Positions 1 through 7,873 of a stretch of DNA of 51,008 nt are shown piece by piece. Origin of the DNA: SVTX01 sp045585895 (GTDB lineage Bacteria > Bacillota > Clostridia > Oscillospirales > CAG-272); contig JAZMZI010000143.1 in NCBI GenBank assembly GCA_045585895.1, positions 1-51,008 on the forward strand. Direction: 5' to 3'. Numbering within the stretch: the first letter of the stretch is position 1; each line of letters opens with the position of its first letter. A program made the translations under genes and the position numbers. A model generated the notes under the pieces. The model ran no database searches and was not told the origin of the DNA. It saw nothing but the letters and a program-made list of their open reading frames with translations.

Positions 1-196
1 TCTGATTGCCCTCAGCGCCCGTGGTAGTCTCGCCGCCTATAGGAGCTGTCGTGCCTTCGGTTCCCGATCCCGTCGCACTTTCGGTGCTCGTGTCGGGTCC
101 TTCAAACACTTCTTCATCCGTACAGGAGAACAGAGAAAATACCATTGCAGCCGCAAGAGCAAGAAGCAAAAATCTCATGCTTTTCGTGACTTTCAT
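1..196 (-). CDS. Lipoprotein, N-terminal part (runs off window)
   Basis: The first 65 codons of a gene that continues beyond the left edge. The start ATG at 196–194 is preceded by a good ribosome site (GGAGG at 208–204). The protein begins with two basic residues and a hydrophobic stretch ending in a lipobox (LFSC, Cys about residue 24), so it should be exported and lipid-anchored. After the cysteine comes a Thr/Ser/Gly/Glu-rich low-complexity linker. This design resembles the two other lipoproteins in the window (42895 and 50681). The functional domain lies outside the window, so no activity can be assigned; a solute-binding or glycan-active protein is possible. Confidence 0.8.
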   Translation of the reverse strand, partial: MKVTKSMRFLLLALAAAMVFSLFSCTDEEVFEGPDTSTESATGSGTEGTTAPIGGETTTGAEGNQ

Positions 197-260
197 AGAA
201 AATCCTCCATTTGTATGTATTTTAGCGCACAATTCATCATTGCGCACTACATCAATAATA

Positions 261-289
261 ATTATATCATTACTATAAGAAAAAATCAA
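261..289 (-). promoter_or_regulatory. Promoter of the left-edge lipoprotein gene
   Basis: On the minus strand a TTGATT −35 (289–284) is separated by 17 bases from a TATAAT −10 (266–261), about 65 bases upstream of the lipoprotein start. Confidence 0.6.
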
Positions 290-412
290 GCAAAATAAAT
301 TTAACTATGAAAATTTCGCTGTTTTGAACAATCAAAAATCTGAATTTTGTGCACTTTGCACCTTGACCGATAAAAATCAGCCTCGGCGCACATTCTCTTA
401 TGGCAAACGCAC

Positions 413-450
413 AAAAAGGACCGTGAATTATAAAAATTCCCGATCCTTTT
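413..450. terminator. Bidirectional terminator after the DegV gene
   Basis: An imperfect inverted repeat (AAAAGGA..GAATT / AAATTC..TCCTTTT) lies about 20 bases downstream of the DegV stop codon. Its A/T-rich arms give a T-run on both strands. The rest of 290–469 shows no gene. Confidence 0.6.
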
Positions 451-469
451 ACTTAACTTGCATTTAGCG

Positions 470-1330
470 TTATTCTATTGCGCTCTTTCTTATGAAAAGA
501 ACCCCAAGGGTATTCCTTCCGCAGTGCGAAGAAACGGTGCATCCCGCGCGAGTTATCATCACATTCGCCGAGGGCGCAAGCTCCTTTACCTTTGCCACGC
601 AGGCTTCAACGATCTCCTCGTCGCATCCCGCGTGGGTAACAAAGACCTTATCGAGATATATATTGGAAGCGTCACCTATACGCTCAGCTATATACTGAGG
701 CAATATTGCGGCGAATTTTCCGCGATATTTCTTGGAAACACCCATTTTTCCGCCTTTTACCACGATGCAGGGCTTGAGCTGAAGCAGATTAGCTCCGAAA
801 GCCGCCAAAGCCGAGCATCTTCCGCCCTTGTGAAGAAATTCCAAGCTGTCTATGACGAAGGACGCGTCGACGTTTGCCGCAAGGCGAGTGCACTCCTCTG
901 CTATCTCCTTGGCGCTCTTTCCGTTCTGTGCCATTTCAGCCGCAGCCGCAACCAAAAGTCCGCCGCCTGTCGAAAGGTTTCGGCTATCTACTGCGTATAC
1001 GTTTTCATAATCCTCTGCCGCAAGGCGCGCATTACTAAATGTGGACGACATATCCGAGCTGATAGTAAACACCACTATCGAATATCCTTCGGACGTGTAT
1101 TTTTCAAAAAAATCTTCAAAATCGGCAATGTTGACCGCAGACGTATTAGGAAGTTCACCCGTTTTTTCATAATTTGCGTAGATCATATCGGGGTTGATAT
1201 CAACGCCGTCGGTATAAGTAGTCTCTCCGAGAGTTACTCCGAGGGGGAGGATCTTGATACCGTATTTTTTGATAAGCTCCGCGCTGAGATCGCAAGTGCT
1301 GTCGCTTGCTATAAGAACCTTTTCTGCCAT
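470..1330 (-). CDS. DegV family fatty-acid-binding protein
   Basis: A 286-residue protein of the DegV/FakB family. These proteins hold a fatty acid and, with the kinase FakA, present it for phosphorylation so exogenous fatty acids can enter phospholipids. The N-terminal SDSTCDLS motif, the TSAVNIADF segment (about residues 63–71), the ISSDMSSTFSNAR loop and the DSRNLSTGGG motif are typical, and the length is normal for the family. The start ATG follows a GGAGG site. It stands alone, convergent with nothing, between a terminator and the tRNA-Val promoter. No fakA homologue is in the window. The ligand cannot be read from sequence. Confidence 0.9.
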   Translation of the reverse strand: MAEKVLIASDSTCDLSAELIKKYGIKILPLGVTLGETTYTDGVDINPDMIYANYEKTGELPNTSAVNIADFEDFFEKYTSEGYSIVVFTISSDMSSTFSNARLAAEDYENVYAVDSRNLSTGGGLLVAAAAEMAQNGKSAKEIAEECTRLAANVDASFVIDSLEFLHKGGRCSALAAFGANLLQLKPCIVVKGGKMGVSKKYRGKFAAILPQYIAERIGDASNIYLDKVFVTHAGCDEEIVEACVAKVKELAPSANVMITRAGCTVSSHCGRNTLGVLFIRKSAIE

Positions 1331-1494
1331 AATAGCCTCCGTTAAAAAGTCAATATTGGGGGGTCGTATTTATTATATCATAATATAAATTTGTTAACTA
1401 AATTTTAATTTTTGTAATTTTTTGCGTTTTTGGGGCGATTTTTGCAAAAATATAAATTTTCAGAAAATTATTTAAACTTTTTTCAAAAAAGCTA

Positions 1495-1523
1495 TTGCAT
1501 TTTACACAAGTTTGTGATATAAT
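1495..1523 (+). promoter_or_regulatory. Promoter of tRNA-Val
   Basis: TTGCAT (1495–1500), a 17-base spacer and TATAAT (1518–1523), ending 17 bases before the mature tRNA 5' end. This fits a strong stable-RNA promoter. Confidence 0.75.
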
Positions 1524-1540
1524 AATCAAGTCGTAAATAC

Positions 1541-1617
1541 GGAGGCATAGCTCAGTTGGTTAGAGTACTTGCTTGACATGCAAGGGGTCGCAGATTCGAG
1601 TTCTGCTGTCTCCACCA
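1541..1617 (+). tRNA. tRNA-Val (anticodon GAC)
   Basis: A full cloverleaf of 77 bases with an encoded CCA end. The acceptor strand GGAGGCA pairs with TGTCTCC (one G·T pair), the anticodon stem CTTGC/GCAAG carries the loop TTGACAT with anticodon GAC, and the T-arm is GCAGA-TTCGAGT-TCTGC. Its promoter lies directly upstream and a terminator directly downstream. The last 25 bases and the terminator are duplicated 165 bases further on. Confidence 0.95.
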
Positions 1618-1686
1618 TAACAAAAAATCAGAGGTTACCGACCTCTGTTTTTTTGTTATGCCGAAATACGCCAAGAACGATGAATC
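1593..1686 (+). repeat. Direct repeat copy 1: tRNA-Val 3' end plus terminator
   Basis: This unit spans the T-loop, acceptor strand and CCA of tRNA-Val, its terminator and about 30 further bases ending in GATGAATC. It matches 1758–1852 with about six substitutions and a one-base indel. Confidence 0.85.
1622..1658 (+). terminator. Terminator of tRNA-Val
   Basis: CAGAGGT (1629–1635) pairs with ACCTCTG (1641–1647) and is followed by a run of seven T. The A-run on the other side lets it also work on the minus strand. Confidence 0.8.
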
Positions 1687-1757
1687 TCTACAACGCTTGC
1701 GTTGTATCGTTTTGCGGAAATAAACGATATCTTAAGATAAATATCGCCGCAAAACCG
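1687..1757. repeat. Palindrome-rich insert between the tRNA-tail repeats
   Basis: The 71 bases between the two direct repeats are almost wholly self-complementary. ACAACGC-TT-GCGTTGT forms one hairpin. GTTTTGCGG...CCGCAAAAC encloses CGATAT...ATATCG, which itself surrounds the palindrome TATCTTAAGATA. No open reading frame of interest is present. It resembles small structured repeat elements rather than a gene. Confidence 0.65.
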
Positions 1758-1852
1758 GATTCAGAGTTCTGCTGTCTCCACCATAACAAAAAATCAGAGG
1801 TCATCGACCTCTGATTTTTTGTTATGCCGAAATATGCCAAGAATGATGAATC
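1758..1852 (+). repeat. Direct repeat copy 2: orphan tRNA 3' fragment plus terminator
   Basis: A second copy of the tRNA-Val tail, starting in the T-loop (with an extra A) and including the acceptor strand, CCA and terminator. It lacks the rest of the tRNA and cannot be functional as a tRNA. It ends immediately before the stop codon of the GH109-like gene. Confidence 0.85.
1786..1821. terminator. Second-copy terminator, shared with the GH109-like gene
   Basis: TCAGAGGT...ACCTCTGA with A- and T-runs on both sides. It lies some 35 bases downstream of the minus-strand stop codon at 1854 and would terminate that gene as well as any read-through from the tRNA. Confidence 0.75.
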
Positions 1853-1853
1853 A

Positions 1854-3140
1854 TTAATAGTCAATATCGTCGAAAATCTTAACACTTCTGTCCTCACAGA
1901 TCTCATCAAGACAATATTTGCACTTAACCACGGGCTCACGGTTCTTCCATTTACCATTTGTGAAATCGGGAAATTCCACGGGAATACCGCCGCCGGCTAT
2001 CGACTGTTCGGAAAGTGCTCCGATAGCAAGCCAGGTAACGCTGTCGTAAGCATCGATAGGAGTATTGGTCTCGTTCTTTACGGCTTCAACGAACGCGCGA
2101 CATACGAGCCAGTCCATTCCACCGTGTCCCCCGCGAGGACCGAGCATTTCATACTCTGCGTGGAGGGGATGGTCGTAGGTTTTGCCCATCTCGTTTTCAT
2201 TGTTTCCTATTCCCTCTTTCATACCTTCAAGGAAAACCACTCCGTGTTCCTCGGTAGACATACCCTTTGTTCCTCTAACCGAGAAATTACGGCTGTAATA
2301 TGCTCTCGGGAGAGTGGTATCGAGGTTTATCGAAACGGTCTCGCCGCCCTCGCAGGTAATGATCGTATTTACTATATCGCCCTGCTTATAATCGATATTT
2401 GCATACTCGCAATCTTCACCGAAATGCTCGGCGGCAAAGGCTTTGAGTCCTGCGCTCTTGGACGCGAAGGAAGAAAGACGGACGAAGCGGTTGCCTCTGT
2501 TTATATTAAGAACCTTGGAAATCGGTCCTATTTCGTGAGTAGGATAGTTTTCGCGGTTACCGTCAATATAATGCTGAAGTCTGTAATGGCTGACCTTGTC
2601 GGTGGGATTTTTGCCAAGCATTTCGGCAAAAAGCTCGCACTCATTAAGATAGTGAGCGTAAGCGCCCGTACAGTGAACTACTTCTCCGAAAAGACCCTGC
2701 TTGACCATATTGAGCACCATCATCTCTCGTCTGCCGTAACAGCAGTTTTCAAGCATCATAAGGGGTGTTCCGGTCTTTTCGTAAATGTCTATAAGCTCAT
2801 AACATTCCTCAAGGGTCTGTGAGCAACCGACCTCGATTGCGGTATATTTGCCCGCAAGCATCGCCTTTTTCGCCATTTCGGGACGAGAATCCCAACCCGT
2901 CATAATAACGATTGCATCAACGTCATCACAATTCGACAGCATTTCATCATAATCTGTAAAGCAACGAGGCTCGGGTCTGCCTTGGTCCTTCAATATCTGT
3001 CTTCCCTTTTCGATCATCTTTTCAGAAAAATCACAGATGACGGGGATCTCAACGTCACCCATCTGCGCAAAGCATTCTCTGAGTATGATACCGCCGCGTC
3101 TACCGATTCCTACGTAAGCAATTCTTACCTTTTCTTTCAT
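1854..3140 (-). CDS. GH109-like Gfo/Idh/MocA family protein
   Basis: 428 residues from the ATG at 3140, which has a GGAGG site; an in-frame upstream extension has none. The N-terminal Rossmann motif VGIGRRGG (about residues 9–16) binds NAD. The mid-protein MLENCCYGRREM segment, the NRGNRF and KSAGLKAF stretches, and the C-terminal GGHGGMD and LSEQSIA motifs match glycoside hydrolase family 109. The known members are NAD-dependent alpha-N-acetylgalactosaminidases that act on mucin-type or blood-group glycans. No signal peptide is visible, so it probably acts in the cytoplasm on imported sugars. A plain sugar dehydrogenase remains possible. It is divergent from an AraC regulator that likely controls it. 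Confidence 0.8.
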   Translation of the reverse strand: MKEKVRIAYVGIGRRGGIILRECFAQMGDVEIPVICDFSEKMIEKGRQILKDQGRPEPRCFTDYDEMLSNCDDVDAIVIMTGWDSRPEMAKKAMLAGKYTAIEVGCSQTLEECYELIDIYEKTGTPLMMLENCCYGRREMMVLNMVKQGLFGEVVHCTGAYAHYLNECELFAEMLGKNPTDKVSHYRLQHYIDGNRENYPTHEIGPISKVLNINRGNRFVRLSSFASKSAGLKAFAAEHFGEDCEYANIDYKQGDIVNTIITCEGGETVSINLDTTLPRAYYSRNFSVRGTKGMSTEEHGVVFLEGMKEGIGNNENEMGKTYDHPLHAEYEMLGPRGGHGGMDWLVCRAFVEAVKNETNTPIDAYDSVTWLAIGALSEQSIAGGGIPVEFPDFTNGKWKNREPVVKCKYCLDEICEDRSVKIFDDIDY

Positions 3141-3177
3141 AATAAAACCTCCGCCGTATTTAACGGCAAATTTTCGC

Positions 3178-3206
3178 TTGACAAAGCTTTTGCTTTGTGT
3201 TATACT
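3178..3206 (+). promoter_or_regulatory. Promoter of the AraC gene with palindromic operator in its spacer
   Basis: TTGACA (3178–3183), 17 bases, TATACT (3201–3206). The start of the spacer is part of the perfect inverted repeat ACAAAGC-TTTT-GCTTTGT (3181–3198), a likely operator. Confidence 0.65.
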
Positions 3207-3207
3207 C

Positions 3208-3236
3208 ATTATAATATATCTTTTTTTGTATTTCAA
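3208..3236 (-). promoter_or_regulatory. Promoter of the GH109-like gene
   Basis: On the minus strand TTGAAA (3236–3231), 17 bases, TATAAT (3213–3208). Its −10 abuts the −10 of the opposing AraC promoter, and the palindrome at 3181–3198 would lie just downstream of its start point. Confidence 0.65.
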
Positions 3237-3284
3237 TGTGATTTCAGTCACAAAATTTATGATTTTGGATAGTGTGGAGTGATT

Positions 3285-4085
3285 ATGCTAAAACTAATTC
3301 CTATAGAAACCGCCTTCAATATAAAAGGTTTTTACAGCGCAATAAAATTTGATTGGAATGAAGATTTCGTTTTTAACGGAGAGAGCCATGACTTCTGGGA
3401 GGCGGTTTTCGTCGAGTCGGGAGAGGTTGAGGTCACCGAGGATGAAAACATTTACGTTCTCGGCGCGGGAAATATCATCTTCCACGCTCCCATGGAGTTT
3501 CACCGTATCAAAAGTTCCGGAGGAAGCTCTCCGAATGGATTTATTTTTTCTTTTTCCGCATCGGGAGAATTGCCTGAAGCAATAAAAGGCGGCGTTTTTA
3601 CCCTTGAGCCGTCGCATATAGGAAGATTTAAGAATATATGTGATAAAATATACGATCTTATGCAAGGCGAAGGTTCTCCTCTTCTTGGCACCGAAACGGG
3701 AGCGCTTCTGACGGCGTTTATCATTAAACTCAGTTCAAGACAAGCCGTATCGGGCGGCTCTATGACCCAGAGTGCCATTGAATACCGACGTATCGTTTCA
3801 TTTATGTCTCAACGTGTTTGTGATAATCTTACACTTGCGGACATTGCGGGAGAAAGTAACGTAAGCGTAAGCTATATCAAGCTTTTGTTCAATACCTACG
3901 CGGGAATCAGTCCGAAATTTTATTTTAATCAGCTCCGCATCCGACGCGCCACCGAGCTTCTCTGCGAGGGTATTTCGGTAACGGAGGTATCCGACAAAAT
4001 GAATTTTTCATCACCGAACTATTTTTCGGCGTTTTATAAGAAGCACACAGGTCTGTCTCCTTCCGAGATACAGAAAGGAAACTGA
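3285..4085 (+). CDS. AraC family transcriptional regulator
   Basis: 266 residues from the ATG at 3285, chosen because GGAG lies 6 bases upstream; a GTG six bases earlier falls inside that site. The N-terminal half looks like a cupin-type ligand-binding domain (DFWEAVFVESGEVEV..., HAPMEFHRI about residues 70–80). The C-terminal 100 residues hold two helix-turn-helix motifs (LTLADIAGESNVSVSYIKLLF, and VSDKMNFSSPNYFSAFYKKHTGLSP). It is divergent from the GH109-like gene and shares a compact promoter region with it, so sugar-dependent control of that gene is likely. The inducer is unknown. Confidence 0.85.
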   Translation: MLKLIPIETAFNIKGFYSAIKFDWNEDFVFNGESHDFWEAVFVESGEVEVTEDENIYVLGAGNIIFHAPMEFHRIKSSGGSSPNGFIFSFSASGELPEAIKGGVFTLEPSHIGRFKNICDKIYDLMQGEGSPLLGTETGALLTAFIIKLSSRQAVSGGSMTQSAIEYRRIVSFMSQRVCDNLTLADIAGESNVSVSYIKLLFNTYAGISPKFYFNQLRIRRATELLCEGISVTEVSDKMNFSSPNYFSAFYKKHTGLSPSEIQKGN

Positions 4086-4090
4086 CTAAT

Positions 4091-4120
4091 AAAAAACCGA
4101 GGATCTCTCCTCGGTTTTTT
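4091..4120. terminator. Bidirectional terminator between araC and ispH/S1
   Basis: Perfect 7-bp stem CCGAGGA-TCTC-TCCTCGG (4097–4114) flanked by six A and six T. It serves both convergent genes. Confidence 0.9.
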
Positions 4121-4134
4121 ATTAATTATCTGAA

Positions 4135-6180
4135 TTACTCAGCGTCGGTTGCAACTTCCTCTGCAGCTTCCTCAGCAACCTCTTCCTCGGGCATAGCCTC
4201 AAGCATAGCCTGAGCTTCCTCAAGGAGAACTCTGATAGAAAGGCTTACCTTCTTCTTCTCATCGTCGATCTCAACGATCTTAGCGTCAACTACCTGACCG
4301 ATCTCAAGCACGTCTGCGGGCTTTGCGATTTTGGTCATAGAGATCTGAGAGATGTGGATAAGTCCGTCTACGCCGTCAACGATCTCTGCGAATGCGCCGA
4401 AAGGCATCATGCTGACGATCTTAACGGAAACGATATCGCCAAGCGCGTAGTTGGTCTTGAAGATGGTCCAAGGATTGGTATCGTCGGTCTTGTAGGTAAG
4501 AGAAATTCTCTTCTTCTCTGCATCGAAGCTCTTAACGGTAACGGTAATAACGTCGCCGATAGCAACTACGTCTGCGGGAGACTTAACTCTCTTCCAAGAA
4601 AGCTCGGTGGTATGTACCATACCGTCTACACCGCCGAGGTCAACGAATGCGCCGAAGCTGGTCATGCTCTTAACAACGCCGGTGTACTGCTTGCCCTCTT
4701 CGATGTTTGCCCAGAACTCAGCCTCAGCCTTCTTTCTCTCCTCACGGAGAACAGAGCTGATAGAGCCCTTTGCCTTCTTGTTCTCTACCTCGGTAAGACG
4801 AAGCTTAACGGTCTGACCGATCATAGTGGAGAGGTCCGTGTTCTTGGGAGTTCCGGTCTGGGTTGCGTGTACGAATACGCGAGTGCTGTTGTCTACGAGA
4901 ACGATAACGCCTACGTTACCCTTAACAGTCTCAACAACGGTACCCTCGAGAATCTCTCCTGCTTCCTTAGCGGCAACGATTCTGCCCCAGTTTCTGTCGG
5001 AATCGACTCTCTTCTTGTCAAGCGTTGCGAAGCCGTCAACGTCGCTAACGCGTACTACGAACGCCTCAACGGCGTCGCCGATCTTGAACATCTCGGTCAG
5101 CTTTGCGGCAGGATCATCTGTTATCTTGTCTGCTTTGATGATGCCCGTGACTTTAGCGCCGATGTCAAGCTGTATCTCGCTGTCGTTAACAGCGGTTACG
5201 TATCCGGTAACAGTATCTCCTGTATTTAAAGTTTTGAATGATGTCTCAAGAAGTTCTGCAAAATTTTCTTTGCTCATGGTTCTTTCTACCTCCTTAATTA
5301 TATCGTGCGGGGTAGACGCTCCCGCTACGATTCCCACTTTTTCGTGGTTTAACGGAAAATACTGCTTAATTTCGTCGGCATTTTCTATCATAACGGTATT
5401 CTCACATTCTGCTTTGCAAATTGAATAGAGCTTTGCAGAATTTGAGCTTCCCTTACTGCCTATAACGACCATAAGATCATTGGCTCGTGACAGCTCTGCC
5501 GCCTCGGTCTGCCGCAATTCCGTAACATTACATATTGTATCAAAAATAAGGGCGTTTGTATATAGATAATTTGTAAATTTTTTGGTTTTCTCCCATTCGC
5601 CCAAATTTTGGGTCGTTTGCGCCACTAAAATTGGTGCTTTTGCGCAAGTCTTTTTTATTCTGCCCGAAGCTACCGCCGCCTCAAGCTCACTTGCCTTTTC
5701 AAAGGCAAAAACGTCTCCGTCAAACCTGCTGCAAAAGCCCTTTACCTCGGGATGAGACTCTGTACCGAGCACCAAAAGAAGCCCTTCGGGATCGTTATGC
5801 TCCGCAACTATTTTGTGTATTTTTTTCACGAATACGCAGGTGCAATCCACAAACGAAAAATACGGATTTTCCCGTGAGCATTTCAAAAGCTTTTCCTCGG
5901 TTCCCGCCGTTATTCCGTGTGCGCGGACGAATATTTTCACGGGCGACTTTTCGGTTGCCGCATCACAGAGTTCTTCGATATCCCCGATCTCAGCCACGCG
6001 TACGCCTTTATCTGCAAGACGCGCGTTATACGTGTCATTGTGTATCAATTTGCCGAGAGTAAATATCCTTTCGCCTTTATCGGCAGATTCTATTTCCTGT
6101 TCTACCAGCTTTGCGGCACGGGCAACTCCAAAGCAAAATCCCGCTGATGCCGCCACCGTGACATTCACGTCATTAGTCAC
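4135..6180 (-). CDS. ispH: Bifunctional HMBPP reductase (IspH) / ribosomal protein S1
   Basis: 681 residues from a GTG at 6180, which has AGGAGG nine bases upstream inside the end of plsC. Residues 1–285 are IspH, the [4Fe-4S] enzyme that makes IPP and DMAPP in the last step of the MEP pathway. Cluster cysteines are at about 16 (AGFCFGV), 115 (CTCVF) and 217 (TICNVT), with substrate histidines at 47, 88 and 143. From about residue 310 there are four S1 RNA-binding domains, the third and fourth most canonical (TSFGAFVDLGGVDGMVH; MPFGAFAEIVDGVDGLIH), then an acidic tail. This fusion is established in Clostridia. A second GTG at 6168 could also be the start. Last gene of the cmk–plsC–ispH operon. 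Confidence 0.93.
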   Translation of the reverse strand: MTNDVNVTVAASAGFCFGVARAAKLVEQEIESADKGERIFTLGKLIHNDTYNARLADKGVRVAEIGDIEELCDAATEKSPVKIFVRAHGITAGTEEKLLKCSRENPYFSFVDCTCVFVKKIHKIVAEHNDPEGLLLVLGTESHPEVKGFCSRFDGDVFAFEKASELEAAVASGRIKKTCAKAPILVAQTTQNLGEWEKTKKFTNYLYTNALIFDTICNVTELRQTEAAELSRANDLMVVIGSKGSSNSAKLYSICKAECENTVMIENADEIKQYFPLNHEKVGIVAGASTPHDIIKEVERTMSKENFAELLETSFKTLNTGDTVTGYVTAVNDSEIQLDIGAKVTGIIKADKITDDPAAKLTEMFKIGDAVEAFVVRVSDVDGFATLDKKRVDSDRNWGRIVAAKEAGEILEGTVVETVKGNVGVIVLVDNSTRVFVHATQTGTPKNTDLSTMIGQTVKLRLTEVENKKAKGSISSVLREERKKAEAEFWANIEEGKQYTGVVKSMTSFGAFVDLGGVDGMVHTTELSWKRVKSPADVVAIGDVITVTVKSFDAEKKRISLTYKTDDTNPWTIFKTNYALGDIVSVKIVSMMPFGAFAEIVDGVDGLIHISQISMTKIAKPADVLEIGQVVDAKIVEIDDEKKKVSLSIRVLLEEAQAMLEAMPEEEVAEEAAEEVATDAE

Positions 6181-6811
6181 TGCTCTTATCCTCCTCGGCC
6201 GACTTATAAAGCTCACGCACACGGTCAAACATAAGCTCGGTGATTCTCGCATACTCACCCGAAGCCTCACCGTCGTAACCCAACTCCTCGAATTTTATCG
6301 GCTTTCCGTAATAAACGTCGATTCTTCTGAAAAGCTTGAACTTATTGTTCTTCGTCTTTATGCAACAAGGGAAAACCGTAGCTTGCGCCTTCACGGCTAT
6401 CATAGCCGCGCCGGTTTTCAAGTTAGCCTCCATAGGAGTCTTGCCTGCCTCGCGGTGTCCCTGCGGGAAAATGCCTACGCATTTGCCGCTTTTAAGGGTG
6501 GCAATAGTATTTTTGATGGCAGAAACGTCGGCTCCGCCGCGGTTGACGGGAAAAGCTCCGAGAGCACTTACAAGCTTGCCGAGTATCGGCACCTTGAAAA
6601 GCTCCTTTTTTGCCATGAAATGAGGCTGCTGATTCTTAAGTCCAGAGCAAAGAAACACCGGGTCGGGATTTGAAATATGATTGCATATAAGAATATAAGA
6701 CCCATCCTCCGCTTTTGGCTCGTTGTCCGCGTTATGAAATCTTACACCGAACAAAACGCGCGCCAGTGGACTGACTATATGCCAGATAAAAACGTAAAAC
6801 CTGCTTTTCAT
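6173..6811 (-). CDS. plsC: 1-acyl-sn-glycerol-3-phosphate acyltransferase
   Basis: A 212-residue membrane-associated acyltransferase that makes phosphatidic acid from lysophosphatidic acid. The NHX4D catalytic motif is present (NHISNPD, about residues 45–51). The second block reads FPQGHRE instead of the usual FPEGTRS, a mild deviation. A hydrophobic N-terminal stretch fits membrane attachment. The start ATG overlaps the cmk stop by four bases (ATGA). The end overlaps the ispH/S1 start, so all three genes are translationally coupled. Confidence 0.9.
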   Translation of the reverse strand: MKSRFYVFIWHIVSPLARVLFGVRFHNADNEPKAEDGSYILICNHISNPDPVFLCSGLKNQQPHFMAKKELFKVPILGKLVSALGAFPVNRGGADVSAIKNTIATLKSGKCVGIFPQGHREAGKTPMEANLKTGAAMIAVKAQATVFPCCIKTKNNKFKLFRRIDVYYGKPIKFEELGYDGEASGEYARITELMFDRVRELYKSAEEDKSSD

Positions 6812-7500
6812 TTTTCTTCTACTCCGGTCTTTTCAGCTATGTGCTTGATAATATACTCAACAGAGCCCTCGAAGGTATAATCGGAATTGTCGAAAACGTG
6901 AGCGTCGTCAGCCGGCTTGAGGGGAGCGACCGCGCGGCTGGAATCGGCGGTGTCGCGCTCAACAAGCTCACGGAGAACGTCCTCGAATTTTACCTCCTGT
7001 CCCTTTGCCAAAAGCTCCTTATATCTTCTCATAGCTCTTGCTTCGTTGCTTGCGGTAAGGAATATCTTAACGTCGGCGTCGGGAAGAATGACGGTTCCTA
7101 TATCGCGTCCGTCCATAATAACGCTGTTCTCTCTTGCCAATTTTTTCTGAGCTTCAAGAAGGAATGCTCTTACCGTGGGAACGGATGAGCAAGCCGAAGC
7201 GTACATGGAGATGTCGGGCTGACGGATCTTGTCTCCGAGGTCTTCCCCGTTGAGAATGACGTGCTGTGCGCCGTCAACGTATGCTATTCCAATATTTATT
7301 CTTTCAAGTAAAGGAGTAATCAACTCACTTATCTTCGAGTCTTCAACGGAAAGTCCGTTTTCGCGTGCAAAATATCCAACGGTTCTGTAAAGCGCGCCGG
7401 TATCAACGTAAATAATACCGAGCCTCTTGGCGATCTCCTTTGAGATAGTGGATTTGCCCGCGCCTCCGGGGCCGTCTATTGCAACGTTAATGTGCTTCAT
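6808..7500 (-). CDS. cmk: Cytidylate kinase
   Basis: 230 residues, the normal bacterial length. It phosphorylates CMP/dCMP with ATP. The P-loop GPGGAGKST lies at about residues 9–17; DTGALYR, the DGRDIGT block and RRYKELLAKG are family signatures. The start at 7500 (MKHINVAIDG) follows a GGAA site. An ATG 12 bases upstream has no room for a ribosome site. First gene of the cmk–plsC–ispH/S1 set, an order common in clostridia. No clear consensus promoter was found directly upstream; the inverted-repeat region 7541–7866 lies there instead. Confidence 0.95.
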   Translation of the reverse strand: MKHINVAIDGPGGAGKSTISKEIAKRLGIIYVDTGALYRTVGYFARENGLSVEDSKISELITPLLERINIGIAYVDGAQHVILNGEDLGDKIRQPDISMYASACSSVPTVRAFLLEAQKKLARENSVIMDGRDIGTVILPDADVKIFLTASNEARAMRRYKELLAKGQEVKFEDVLRELVERDTADSSRAVAPLKPADDAHVFDNSDYTFEGSVEYIIKHIAEKTGVEEK

Positions 7501-7540
7501 AATATGTTCCATTCCTTTATAAATATTTTTAAATTTTGAT

Positions 7541-7866
7541 TTGTGGGGGAGGCGCGAGCCTCCGGCGGCAAGCTTTTTGAAAAAAGCTTGGCAAAAACTC
7601 TCAAGAAAAAGGAAACAGATATCCCATTCAGTCAATTTAAAATTCGTTTGAATTTGATTAAAAATTATCTTCTATCGTGTTTCGAGTGTATTGCAAACTC
7701 ATTGTAAATAAAAGATTTGGTAATACTTGCAACACGATAGCAGTAAAACTCAGGTTAAGATCCTCACTGTTTTCTATTATTAAACGTTGTTTTTGTTTCC
7801 TTTTTTCTTGAAAGTTTTTGCGGAGCTTTTTCCCAAAAAGCGACTCGCCGAATGCCACGCGTCTCC
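7541..7866. repeat. Inverted-repeat element (possible MITE)
   Basis: Two arms of about 72 bases (roughly 7544–7617 and 7793–7866) are inverted copies of each other with roughly three quarters identity. The innermost 26 bases (GCAAAAACT.TCAAGAAAA.GGAAAC) are nearly perfect. Each arm has its own small hairpin of the AAGCTTTTT..AAAAAGCT type. The 175-base core holds a further inverted pair, CTATCGTGTT (7672–7681) and AACACGATAG (7731–7740). The only reading frame inside (7658–7858, minus) has no ribosome site or recognisable protein. The stretch fills the 373-base gap between cmk and the flavoprotein gene. Confidence 0.55.
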
Positions 7867-7873
7867 CTAACCC

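Noticed and set aside
1824..2822. 332-codon plus-strand open frame opposite the GH109-like gene
   Set aside because: It starts inside the duplicated terminator and is the reverse complement of a conserved protein.
7658..7858. 66-residue minus-strand open frame in the inverted-repeat element
   Set aside because: No ribosome site, no recognisable domain, and it covers the inverted repeats themselves.
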